Assembly: GCF_900107925.1 (NCBI RefSeq)
Contig: NZ_FNUJ01000006.1
Span: forward strand, 434,001 to 498,000
DNA length: 64,000 nucleotides
DNA from: Amycolatopsis pretoriensis
Lineage (GTDB): Bacteria > Actinomycetota > Actinomycetes > Mycobacteriales > Pseudonocardiaceae
Reading direction: 5' to 3'
The position numbers were made by a program, and so were the translations under genes. Shown in pieces: positions 24,694-32,508 of the stretch; the first letter of the stretch is position 1, and each line of letters starts with the position of its first letter. The notes below the pieces were generated by a model that saw only the letters and a program-made list of their open reading frames with translations, did not search any database and was not told the DNA's origin.

Positions 24694-25269
24694 GTGCGGC
24701 AGAACACCGAACGACGGACAGCCCTGACCGACGCGGCCATCGAGGTGCTGGCCCGGGACGGCGCGCGCGGACTCACCTACCGGGCGGTGGACACCGAGGC
24801 GGGCGTGCCGCCCGGCACGACGTCGAACTACTTCCGCGACCGCGACCAGCTGCTGGCCGAGGCGGGTGACCGCGTGCACGTCCGGCTGTCGGCGCCGGCG
24901 GAGGTCCTGGCCGATCCGCGCGCCGAAGAGCCGTCGACCGGGCGGGTCACCGCACTGCTCGGCGACCTGATGACCCGGCTGACCACCCGCCGCAGCTCCT
25001 ACCTCGCGCTGCTCGAACTGCGCCTGGAGGCGAACCGGCGCCCCGATCTCGCGGCGGCGCTGACCGCGACCGTGAAGGAGAGCTTCGACATCAGCGTCGG
25101 CTTCCACGAAGCCGCCGGGCTGCCGGGCGGACGTGACGAAGTCCTGCTGCTCTATCTGGCCCTGACCGGCCTGACCGTCGAGCGGTTGACATTGCCCGAA
25201 GCCTTCTCCGGATACTCGGATGCCCAGGTCGTGGGCCTGTTGGTCGACCGCATTCTCCCAGGCGAGTGA
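24694..25269 (+). CDS. TetR/AcrR-family repressor
   Basis: A 191-residue regulator with HTH region RRTALTDAAIEVLARDGARG and LTYRAVDTEAGVPPGTTSNY, then FRDRDQLLAEAGDRV. The AAGGAG at 24681 sets GTG 24694 as the start rather than the earlier TTG. It faces the VOC gene and probably represses both through the intervening inverted repeat. The ligand-binding half is unlike that of the other TetR in this window. Confidence 0.9.
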   Translation: MRQNTERRTALTDAAIEVLARDGARGLTYRAVDTEAGVPPGTTSNYFRDRDQLLAEAGDRVHVRLSAPAEVLADPRAEEPSTGRVTALLGDLMTRLTTRRSSYLALLELRLEANRRPDLAAALTATVKESFDISVGFHEAAGLPGGRDEVLLLYLALTGLTVERLTLPEAFSGYSDAQVVGLLVDRILPGE

Positions 25270-25330
25270 GCCTGCTCCCAGTATTCGGGCACGCTTGGAT
25301 CACATCGTGGACACGTGGCACGCTGACGCC

Positions 25331-25417
25331 GTGACTCATGCCGGTGTTCTCCTCGTGGCGCGCCGCCACGTCGACCTCCTGCGGGTCGCGAGCGCCCTCT
25401 GCGCACCCGTTCGTTGA
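25331..25417 (+). CDS. Leader peptide (28 aa) of the sulfate assimilation operon
   Basis: GTG 25331 opens a 28-codon ORF containing LLVARRHVDLLRVASALC, which fits the RRHVDLxRxxSAxC pattern of actinobacterial leader peptides found in front of sulfur-assimilation genes. It has a single Cys codon near the end. It ends 103 bases before the sulfite reductase start, and the spacer folds into a hairpin that includes the ribosome binding site. Ribosome progress through this ORF, sensitive to charged cysteinyl-tRNA or arginine/histidine supply, is the probable signal. Confidence 0.8.
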   Translation: MTHAGVLLVARRHVDLLRVASALCAPVR

Positions 25418-25476
25418 CTGCCGTCGCCACCACCTGCCACGAATCTGGACAGCCGGCGCCGGGGGAAACCGCGAGC

Positions 25477-25518
25477 CGGTGTCCTCCGCTGCCACGAAAA
25501 GCCTCTCGGAGGACGCCG
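25477..25518 (+). promoter_or_regulatory. RBS-sequestering hairpin upstream of sulfite reductase
   Basis: Bases 25477-25488 pair with 25507-25518 (12 bp, one G-U); the core is GTCCTCCG against CGGAGGAC, and CGGAGG is the ribosome binding site of the gene starting at 25521. A competing pairing is visible: CCGGC at 25453-25457 can pair with GCCGG at 25475-25479, which would break the base of the hairpin. Together with the leader ORF this looks like a translational attenuator. Confidence 0.7.
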
Positions 25519-25520
25519 TC

Positions 25521-27215
25521 ATGGCCACGCCCACGCGTCAGACCCCCGCCCGCCCCGCGCGCGCCAAGCAGAAGCGCGGTGAGGGGCAGTGGGCGCTCGG
25601 TTACCGGGAGCCGCTGAACCCGAACGAGCGGTCCAAGAAGGACGACCACCCGCTCAACGTGCGGGCGCGGATCGAGAACATCTACGCCCACCGCGGGTTC
25701 GACGCGATCGACCCCGGTGACCTGCGCGGCCGGTTCCGCTGGTTCGGCCTCTACACCCAGCGCAAGCCGGGCATCGACGGCGGCCGCACCGCGACGCTGG
25801 AGCCCGAAGAGCTCGACGACCGCTACTTCATGCTGCGGGTCCGGCTCGACGGCGGTGCGCTGACCACGGAGCAGCTGACCGTCCTCGGCGAGATCTCGCA
25901 GGCGTACGCGCGGGACACCGCCGACATCACCGACCGGCAGAACATCCAGTACCACTGGATCCGGATCGAGGACGTGCCGACGATCTGGGCGAAGCTCGAG
26001 AACGCCGGCATGACCACGATGGAGGCGTGCGGCGACAGCCCGCGCGTCATGCTCGGCTCGCCGGTCGCCGGCATCTCGGCCGCGGAGGTCATCGACGGCA
26101 CGCCCGCGCTGGACGAGATCAAGCGCCGCTACATCGGCAAGCCCGAGTTCGCGAACCTGCCGCGCAAGTTCAAGACCGCGATCTCCGGCCTCCCCGACGT
26201 GGCGCACGAGATCCACGACGTCGCGTTCGTCGGCGTGAACCACCCCGAACACGGCCCCGGCTTCGACGTCTGGGTCGGCGGCGGCCTGTCGACCAACCCG
26301 ATGCTCGGGCAGCGCCTCGGCGCCTGGGTTTCGCGGGACGAGGTGCCCGACGTCTGGGAAGGCGTCATCTCGATCTTCCGCGACTACGGCTACCGGCGGC
26401 TGCGCTCCCGGGCCCGGATCAAGTTCCTCGTGAAGGACTGGGGTGCGGAGAAGTTCCGGCAGGTGCTGCAGGACGAGTACCTCAAGCGCGAGCTGATCGA
26501 CGGCCCACCGCCGGAGAACCCGGCCCTGCCGGTCGACCACGTCGGGGTGCACCCACAGGTCGACGGCAACTTCTACGTCGGCGCGGCGCCGATCGCCGGA
26601 CGCGCGAGCGGCGGCACGCTCGTCGCCGTCGCCAAGGCGGCCGAGCGGGCCGGCTCGACCCGGGTGCGGTTCACGCCGCTGCAGAAGATCGTCGTGCTGG
26701 ACGTGCCCGAGGCCCAGGTCCCCGCGCTCGAGGCCGAGCTGGCCGAGATCGGGCTGGAGACGAAGCCGTCGCCGTGGCGGCGCGGTGTGATGGCCTGCAC
26801 CGGGCTGGAGTTCTGCAAGCTCGCCATCGTCGAGACGAAGGCCCGCGCGCAGCAGCTCGTCGCGGACCTGGAGAAGTCCCTCGCGGACATCCAGGACGGC
26901 CTCGACACGCCGGTCACCGTGCACCTCAACGGCTGCCCGAACTCCTGCGCGCGGATCCAGACCGCGGACATCGGCCTCAAGGGCCAGATCGTCACCGACG
27001 CCGACGGCAACCAGGTCGAAGGCTTCCAGGTGCACCTCGGCGGCGGGCTCGGCCTCGACGCCGGGTTCGGCCGGAAACTGCGTGGCCACAAGGTGACTTC
27101 GGGCGAGCTGACCGGGTACGTCGAGCGCGTGGTGCGGGCGTACGTGGCCGGCCGCGAACCCGGCGAGCGGTTCCCGCAGTGGGCCGCGCGGGCCGAAGAA
27201 AGCGCGCTCCAGTGA
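25521..27215 (+). CDS. sirA: Ferredoxin-dependent sulfite reductase (NirA/SirA family)
   Basis: A 564-residue siroheme/[4Fe-4S] reductase. Cluster ligands are Cys426 and Cys432 (MACTGLEFCKLA) and Cys472 and Cys476 (LNGCPNSCARIQ). N-terminal parts (DLRGRFRWFGLYTQR; ISQAYARDTADITDRQNIQY) are typical of the family. Nitrite and sulfite reductases are hard to separate by sequence; adjacency to cysH, cysD and cysN makes six-electron reduction of sulfite to sulfide the likely role. ATG 25521 follows the RBS held in the hairpin; earlier frame is non-coding leader. Confidence 0.93.
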   Translation: MATPTRQTPARPARAKQKRGEGQWALGYREPLNPNERSKKDDHPLNVRARIENIYAHRGFDAIDPGDLRGRFRWFGLYTQRKPGIDGGRTATLEPEELDDRYFMLRVRLDGGALTTEQLTVLGEISQAYARDTADITDRQNIQYHWIRIEDVPTIWAKLENAGMTTMEACGDSPRVMLGSPVAGISAAEVIDGTPALDEIKRRYIGKPEFANLPRKFKTAISGLPDVAHEIHDVAFVGVNHPEHGPGFDVWVGGGLSTNPMLGQRLGAWVSRDEVPDVWEGVISIFRDYGYRRLRSRARIKFLVKDWGAEKFRQVLQDEYLKRELIDGPPPENPALPVDHVGVHPQVDGNFYVGAAPIAGRASGGTLVAVAKAAERAGSTRVRFTPLQKIVVLDVPEAQVPALEAELAEIGLETKPSPWRRGVMACTGLEFCKLAIVETKARAQQLVADLEKSLADIQDGLDTPVTVHLNGCPNSCARIQTADIGLKGQIVTDADGNQVEGFQVHLGGGLGLDAGFGRKLRGHKVTSGELTGYVERVVRAYVAGREPGERFPQWAARAEESALQ

Positions 27216-27361
27216 CCGAGCGAGCCACGCCGTACTACTGCCCCTATTGCGGCGACGAGGACCTGCGGCCGGAAGAGAACGGCGGCTGGCTGTGTTCCGG
27301 CTGTCGCCGGGTTTTCTCGGTCAAGTTCCTCGGACTGTCCCTTCCGGAGGTGTCCCGATGA
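27212..27361 (+). CDS. 49-residue zinc-ribbon protein of the sulfate operon
   Basis: GTG 27212 overlaps the sulfite reductase stop (GTGA) and the gene's own stop overlaps the cysH ATG, so it is fully embedded in the operon. Cysteines C10-x2-C13 and C28-x2-C31 (YYCPYCG and LCSGCRR) form a zinc ribbon. A similarly sized ORF holds this position in Streptomyces sulfate operons. Function unknown; a small adaptor for the reductase, a sulfur/zinc sensor or an assembly factor are possible. Confidence 0.85.
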   Translation: MTERATPYYCPYCGDEDLRPEENGGWLCSGCRRVFSVKFLGLSLPEVSR

Positions 27362-28053
27362 CCGCCACTGCCGACTACAAGACCCTCGCCGAGCGCGCTT
27401 CTCGCGAACTCGCCGACGCCAGCGCCGACGAGGCGATCCGCTGGACCGTCGAAACGTTCGGCGACGACTTCATCGTCGCGTCCAACATGCAGGACGCCGT
27501 CCTGATCGACCTCGCCACGAAGGTGAAGTCCGATGTGGACGTCCTCTTCCTGGAGACGGGCTACCACTTCCCGGAGACGATCGGCACGCGGGACGCCGTG
27601 CAGGCGGTCTACCCGGACGTTCGCATCGTCAACGCGCAGGCCGAGCAGAGCGTCGCCGAGCAGGACGCCGAATACGGCGCGAAGCTGCACGACCGTGACG
27701 CCACGCTGTGCTGCAACCTGCGGAAAGTGGTGCCGCTGCGCAAGACCCTGGCGAACTACTCGGCGTGGATCACCGGTGTCCGCCGGGTCGACGCGCCGAC
27801 CCGCGCGAACACCCCGATCGTCACCTGGGACGACCGCAACGGCCTGGTGAAGGTCAACCCGATCGCGGCGTGGAGCGACGACGAGTTCAACGGCTACATC
27901 CGGGACCACTCGATCCTGGAGAACCCGCTGGTCTCGATCGGCTACCTCTCGATCGGCTGCGCGCCCTGCACGGCTCGCGTGGAGCCCGGCCAGGACCCGC
28001 GCAGCGGCCGGTGGGCGGGCCAGAGCAAGACCGAGTGCGGACTGCACGGCTGA
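27358..28053 (+). CDS. cysH: Assimilatory adenylyl-sulfate (APS) reductase
   Basis: A 231-residue reductase. Cys118-Cys119 (TLCCNLRKVVPL) together with Cys201-x2-Cys204 (IGCAPCTARVEPG) ligate the [4Fe-4S] cluster that marks the APS-reducing class, and the catalytic Cys227 is in the C-terminal ECGLHG. It converts adenylyl sulfate to sulfite with thioredoxin. This fits the absence of an APS kinase gene in the operon. ATG 27358 overlaps the stop of the zinc-ribbon gene. Confidence 0.96.
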   Translation: MTATADYKTLAERASRELADASADEAIRWTVETFGDDFIVASNMQDAVLIDLATKVKSDVDVLFLETGYHFPETIGTRDAVQAVYPDVRIVNAQAEQSVAEQDAEYGAKLHDRDATLCCNLRKVVPLRKTLANYSAWITGVRRVDAPTRANTPIVTWDDRNGLVKVNPIAAWSDDEFNGYIRDHSILENPLVSIGYLSIGCAPCTARVEPGQDPRSGRWAGQSKTECGLHG

Positions 28054-28064
28054 GGAAGGGACGC

Positions 28065-28985
28065 ATGACGACCTTGGAGCCCGCTACTGACGCGGCGCAG
28101 GACAATCTCGCGGCTTTGGAGTCCGAAGCCATCCACATCTTCCGGGAGGTGGCGGGCGAGTTCGACCGGCCGGTGATCCTCTTCTCCGGCGGCAAGGACT
28201 CGACCCTGCTGCTGCACCTGGCGATCAAGGCGTTCTGGCCGGCGCCGGTGCCGTTCCCGCTGCTGCACGTCGACACCGGGCACAACTTCGACGAGGTCAT
28301 CGAGTTCCGCGACCGCGTGGTCGAGCGCCACGGCCTGCGCCTGGTCGTCGCGAAGGTCCAGGACTGGATCGACGACGGGCGGCTGGAAGAGCGCGCCGAC
28401 GGGATGCGCAACCCGCTGCAGACCACGCCGTTGCTCGACACGATCGCGGAGAACAAGTTCGACGCCGTGTTCGGCGGCGGCCGCCGCGACGAGGAACGCG
28501 CCCGGGCGAAGGAGCGGATCTTCAGTCTTCGCAACGCCTTCGGCCAGTGGGAACCGCGCCGGCAGCGGCCCGAGCTGTGGAACCTCTACAACGGCCGGCA
28601 CCGCCCGGGCGAGCAGGTCCGCGTCTTCCCGCTGTCCAACTGGACCGAGGCCGACGTCTGGAACTACATCGCCCGCGAGAAGGTCGAACTGCCGTCGATC
28701 TACTACGCGCACCAACGCGAGGTCTACCTGCGCGACGGGATGTTGCTGGCCGAAGGCCCGTGGGGCGGCCCGCGGCCCGGTGAAGAGATCCGCGAGCGGA
28801 CCGTCCGCTACCGGACCGTCGGCGACGGCTCGTGCACCGGGGCGATCGAGTCCACCGCGACCACCGTCGAAGACGTCATCGCCGAGGTGTCGGCCTCGCG
28901 GCTGACCGAACGCGGCTCCAGCCGCGCCGACGACCGGATGTCCGAGGCGGCGATGGAAGACCGCAAGCGTGAGGGGTACTTCTGA
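28065..28985 (+). CDS. cysD: Sulfate adenylyltransferase small subunit
   Basis: A 306-residue PP-loop enzyme with the ATP-binding loop LFSGGKDSTLLLHL, LLHVDTGHNFDE, FGGGRRDEERARAKERIFS and the C-terminal REGYF. It forms sulfate adenylyltransferase with CysN and makes APS from sulfate and ATP. Its stop TGA shares one base with the cysN ATG. GAGG at 28053-28056 is the likely ribosome binding site. Confidence 0.96.
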   Translation: MTTLEPATDAAQDNLAALESEAIHIFREVAGEFDRPVILFSGGKDSTLLLHLAIKAFWPAPVPFPLLHVDTGHNFDEVIEFRDRVVERHGLRLVVAKVQDWIDDGRLEERADGMRNPLQTTPLLDTIAENKFDAVFGGGRRDEERARAKERIFSLRNAFGQWEPRRQRPELWNLYNGRHRPGEQVRVFPLSNWTEADVWNYIAREKVELPSIYYAHQREVYLRDGMLLAEGPWGGPRPGEEIRERTVRYRTVGDGSCTGAIESTATTVEDVIAEVSASRLTERGSSRADDRMSEAAMEDRKREGYF

Positions 28986-30247
28986 TGAGCTCGCTTCTCC
29001 GCTTGGCCACGGCCGGCAGCGTCGACGACGGAAAGTCCACTTTGGTCGGCCGTCTGCTGTACGACACGAAGTCGGTGCTCGCCGACCAGCTCGACGCCGT
29101 CACGCGCGCGTCCGTCGACAAGGGACTGTCCACTCCGGACCTGTCGCTGCTCGTCGACGGCCTGCGCTCGGAGCGCGAGCAGGGCATCACCATCGACGTC
29201 GCCTACCGGTACTTCGCCACGCCGAAGCGGTCGTTCGTGCTGGCCGACACACCGGGGCACGTGCAGTACACGCGTAACACGGTGACCGGCGCGTCGACCG
29301 CGCAGCTGGCCGTGCTGCTGGTCGACGCGCGCAAGGGCGTCATCGAGCAGACCCGGCGGCACGCGGCCGTGCTGGCCCTGCTCGGCGTGCCGCAGCTGGT
29401 GCTCGCGGTGAACAAGATCGACCTGGTCGACTACGACGAGGCGACCTTCACCGTGATCGCCGAGGAGTTCGCCGCGCACGCCCTTTCGCTGGGCTACGCA
29501 CGGGGTTCGGTCCTCGCGATCCCGGTGTCCGCGCTGGAAGGCGACAACGTCGCGACCCGCTCGGAGCGGACGCCTTGGTACACCGGCCCGAGCCTGCTGG
29601 AGCACCTGGAGGACGTGCCGGTCGCGCCGGACCCGCACGACTCGGCACTGCGGTTCCCGGTGCAGTACGTCATCCGCCCGCGCACGCCGGAGTACCTCGA
29701 CTACCGGGGTTACGCGGGCCAGATCGCCGCGGGCACGGTCCGGCCGGGCGACGAGATCGTCGTGCTGCCGCAGGGCATCCGCAGCCGCGTCGAGCGCATC
29801 GACACCGCCGACGGCCCCTTGGCCGAGGCCGGCGCCGGGACGTCGGTGACGCTGCTGCTGACCGACGACATCGACATCTCCCGCGGCGACCTGATCGCCG
29901 CGGCGGACGCACCGCCGCGGGTCACCGACGAGATCACCGGCACGCTGTGCTGGCTGTCGTCGAAGCCGCTGAAGGCGGGTGCGCGCGTGCTGGTCAAGCA
30001 CGGCACCCGCACGGTCCAGGCACTGGTCGGCGAGCTGCACGCGCGGTTCGACGAGCAGACACTGTCCAGTGTGGACTCGCCTGCTTCGCTGGAGCTCAAC
30101 GACATCGGCCGCGTCACGCTGCGGCTGGCCGAAGAGCTGGGCGTGGACGACTACGGCGTCAGCCCGCGCACGGGAGCGTTCCTGGTGATCGACCCGAAGG
30201 ACGGCGACACGCTGGCCGCGGGCCTGGTGGGTGAGCGCTTCTCGTGA
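28985..30247 (+). CDS. cysN: Sulfate adenylyltransferase large subunit (GTPase)
   Basis: A 420-residue translational-type GTPase: G1 GSVDDGKST, G2-like EREQGITIDVAYR, G3 DTPGH, G4 NKID. Domain 2/3 follow as in EF-Tu-like proteins. It stops before any APS kinase (CysC) domain, unlike CysNC fusions, consistent with the APS-reducing CysH upstream. GTP hydrolysis drives APS formation by CysD. The downstream chelatase starts within its last four bases. Confidence 0.96.
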   Translation: MSSLLRLATAGSVDDGKSTLVGRLLYDTKSVLADQLDAVTRASVDKGLSTPDLSLLVDGLRSEREQGITIDVAYRYFATPKRSFVLADTPGHVQYTRNTVTGASTAQLAVLLVDARKGVIEQTRRHAAVLALLGVPQLVLAVNKIDLVDYDEATFTVIAEEFAAHALSLGYARGSVLAIPVSALEGDNVATRSERTPWYTGPSLLEHLEDVPVAPDPHDSALRFPVQYVIRPRTPEYLDYRGYAGQIAAGTVRPGDEIVVLPQGIRSRVERIDTADGPLAEAGAGTSVTLLLTDDIDISRGDLIAAADAPPRVTDEITGTLCWLSSKPLKAGARVLVKHGTRTVQALVGELHARFDEQTLSSVDSPASLELNDIGRVTLRLAEELGVDDYGVSPRTGAFLVIDPKDGDTLAAGLVGERFS

Positions 30248-30981
30248 CGCCACCCCTGATCGCCGTCGCGCACGGCAGCCGCGACCCCCGCTCGGCGGCG
30301 ACCGTGCGGGCACTCGTCGACGTCGTGCGCGCGCAGGCGCCGGGCGTGCCGGTGCACGAGTCCTTTCTGGACTTGTCCGCCCCGCTCGTCACCGACGTGT
30401 TGCGGGGGTTGTACGACTCCGGCCACCGGACCGCGGTGGTGGTGCCGCTGCTGCTGGGCAGCGCGTTCCACGCGCGGGTCGACTTGCCGGCGTTGATCGA
30501 GGACGTCGTTTCTTCGTGCCCCGGCTTCCGGAACCAGGTGTCGGACGTGCTGGGCGCGGACCCGGCACTGGAGGAGGTGGCCCTGGACCGGCTGGCCGCC
30601 GCGCCGCGCCGGCGTGACACGGGGGTGCTGCTGAGCGCGGTGGGGTCGTCCAACGCTTCGGCGAACGCGGTCGTCGCTTCGCTGGCGGCGCGGTGGGAAG
30701 AGCGGCTGGGGGTCCCGGTGAGCGAGGCGTTCGCTTCGGCTACGCAGCCGGCCATCCCGGCCGCGGCCGAGCGGTTGCGTTCACGCGGGGTGCGGCACTT
30801 GGTCGTGGCGTCGTGGTTCCTGGCGCCGGGGTTGCTGCCGGACCGGATCGCCGCACTGGCCCGCGACGAGGACCCGCAGGCGTTCGTCGCGGAACCCCTC
30901 GCCGACGACCCGCGGGTCGCGGACGTCGTGATCAGCAGGTACGCCACCGCGGTGAGCGGGCTGCTCCGCCAGTACGCCTGA
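30244..30981 (+). CDS. Sirohydrochlorin chelatase (CbiX/SirB-like)
   Basis: A 245-residue two-repeat protein of the CbiX family: first half LIAVAHGSRDPRSAATV with the metal-site His10, VVVPLLLGSAFHARVDLP; second half VSEAFASATQPAIPAA and HLVVASWFLAPGLLPDRIA. It inserts iron into sirohydrochlorin for the siroheme of sulfite reductase, which explains its position. GTG 30244 overlaps the cysN stop. A cobalt-chelatase role is less likely as no cobalamin gene is near. Confidence 0.92.
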   Translation: MTPPLIAVAHGSRDPRSAATVRALVDVVRAQAPGVPVHESFLDLSAPLVTDVLRGLYDSGHRTAVVVPLLLGSAFHARVDLPALIEDVVSSCPGFRNQVSDVLGADPALEEVALDRLAAAPRRRDTGVLLSAVGSSNASANAVVASLAARWEERLGVPVSEAFASATQPAIPAAAERLRSRGVRHLVVASWFLAPGLLPDRIAALARDEDPQAFVAEPLADDPRVADVVISRYATAVSGLLRQYA

Positions 30982-31119
30982 CCCGACGTCCGTGAGTACG
31001 AAGCCGCCGCCGGGTCCGAAGCCGCGCGGACGAACCGCAAGCTCCACGACCGCTGGGCCACGACCCCGCTCGCACAGCTGCCCCAGGAGCTCCCCGCGGC
31101 GCAGTGGACCGAATCTCGC

Positions 31120-31611
31120 GTGCGAGAGGTGTGCGAAGCCGACTACGCCACCAGCTTCGGCGAGCGCGACCCCGGTACGCTCACGTGCCTGACGGACTAC
31201 GCCCGGCAGGCCGGGTTCGACGGCGAACTGCCGGACGTCCTGCGCGCCGTCGACGCCGCGACGCGGAAGCTGGGCTGGTCCGACCGTGACCAACGGCTGG
31301 AGACAGCCCTCGCCTACTACGAAACGACCCATCGCGGCGACGCCGCGACCGTACCCGCCGTCACCTACCTCGTTCCGGAGCCGGCGTCCGGGACGACGGA
31401 CTGTGGCGGGCCGAGCTCCCTGAGCGTGTCGTCGGTGGAGCGGTCGAGCGCTCCGTGGGCGAAGGAGTTCGTCGAGCGGCCGGTGTACGACCCGGTCTTC
31501 GAGCGGTCGAGCGGGCCGCCGGCCGCGACCACGGCGCCCGAGCTGCTGCGCGGACACCGGTTCGTGCTGACCTTCGGCGTGGGCAGCCGGTGCCGGCTTC
31601 CCGTCGGATGA
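31120..31611 (+). CDS. Hypothetical protein, probably 5'-truncated
   Basis: From GTG 31120 the frame gives 163 residues (EVCEADYATSFGERDPGTLT) without a recognised domain. Reading the same frame back to the chelatase stop at 30981, codons 30982-31119 translate to a convincing soluble stretch (REYEAAAGSEAARTNRKLHD, then RWATTPLAQLPQELPAAQW) but contain no start codon. This suggests an ancestral longer protein, probably with an N-terminal membrane anchor, that has lost its 5' end. It may be non-functional. Confidence 0.5.
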   Translation: MREVCEADYATSFGERDPGTLTCLTDYARQAGFDGELPDVLRAVDAATRKLGWSDRDQRLETALAYYETTHRGDAATVPAVTYLVPEPASGTTDCGGPSSLSVSSVERSSAPWAKEFVERPVYDPVFERSSGPPAATTAPELLRGHRFVLTFGVGSRCRLPVG

Positions 31612-31705
31612 TCCACTGTCGGTAGCGCAGGGCGACTCACCACCGCCAAAAGGCGAGTCTTATTCACATTTGACTTCACCCTGCGCGTATGGGAACGGTA
31701 AATCC

Positions 31706-31735
31706 TTGACGCGCTAGTTAACTTGCCGGTAACTA
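31706..31735 (+). promoter_or_regulatory. Housekeeping-type promoter for the secreted-protein gene
   Basis: TTGACG (31706-31711) and TAACTA (31730-31735) are 18 bp apart, close to the principal-sigma consensus, and 59 bases upstream of ATG 31794. The spacer contains a small AGTTA/TAACT dyad. Confidence 0.5.
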
Positions 31736-31793
31736 TCTAAACGCTGCGCAGCTTTCTCCCTCCCCTCTTGAAACCGCAGGTAGGTGGATACAG

Positions 31794-32423
31794 ATGAAAG
31801 CTCTTCACCTTTCCAAGCTCGGCGTCCTGGTCGCGGTCGCGGCCCTCCCGATCGCTCTCGCCGCCCCGGCGCAGGCGGCCACCGCAGTCACCTTCGACTG
31901 TCAGGCCGACGCCCCGATCGTCGGGCCGCAACAGGTGTCGCTGAACCAGGACACCGAGGTCACCGCGCCCGCCACGGTCGCGCCCGGTGGGGCGTTCGAC
32001 GTCGTCATCGATCCCGCGCCGAACACCGTGCCGAGCGAGGTGAGCGGGAACAAGGTCAAGAACATCAACACCTTCGCGCTGAAGTTCCCGGTCCCGGCCA
32101 ACTCCACGTACGTCGGCGCGGACCTGACCGGGGGCTCCGGGCTCGGCAGCACCGCGCCCACCATCGCGGTCGCGAACGGCGTCGCGACCCTGAGCTTCCC
32201 CGGCCCGATCGCCGGCGGCGCCACCTTCGAGCTGCCGACCATCACCGCCCACCTGACCGCGGGCCAGTCGGGCACGATCGAGACGAAGCTGTCCGGCACC
32301 AGCTACAGCGACCCGGGCCTGACGTTCAAGGCGGTGGCGAGCACGATCATCGGCGACCTCACCGCCCCGACGGCGTGCTTCCCCAACCCCAGCCCGGTCT
32401 TCACCACGACGACCATCGGCTGA
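31794..32423 (+). CDS. Secreted protein with immunoglobulin-like beta-rich fold
   Basis: A 209-residue exported protein: residues 1-29 form a signal peptide (MKALHLSKLGVLVAVAALP, then AAPAQA). The mature part is rich in beta and Thr/Ala/Gly (VNQDT-like start, FDVVIDPAPNTVPSEV, LPTITAHLTAG) with a single cysteine at each end (FDCQAD and TACFPNP) that could form one disulfide. It resembles secreted proteins of mycobacteria and Rhodococcus of unknown function. It is monocistronic, bounded by a promoter and a strong hairpin. Confidence 0.8.
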   Translation: MKALHLSKLGVLVAVAALPIALAAPAQAATAVTFDCQADAPIVGPQQVSLNQDTEVTAPATVAPGGAFDVVIDPAPNTVPSEVSGNKVKNINTFALKFPVPANSTYVGADLTGGSGLGSTAPTIAVANGVATLSFPGPIAGGATFELPTITAHLTAGQSGTIETKLSGTSYSDPGLTFKAVASTIIGDLTAPTACFPNPSPVFTTTTIG

Positions 32424-32427
32424 CCGC

Positions 32428-32465
32428 CGGGCCACCCCGCGGGTGAGATCCCGCGGGGTGGCCCG
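32428..32465. terminator. Strong 16-bp perfect hairpin terminator
   Basis: Arms 32428-32443 and 32450-32465 (CGGGCCACCCCGCGGG and complement) with a six-base loop, five bases after the secreted-protein stop. Confidence 0.75.
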
Positions 32466-32508
32466 CGTAACACCGGCCGCGCGCCGCGGATGTGCAAGGG
32501 TGTCGGTC

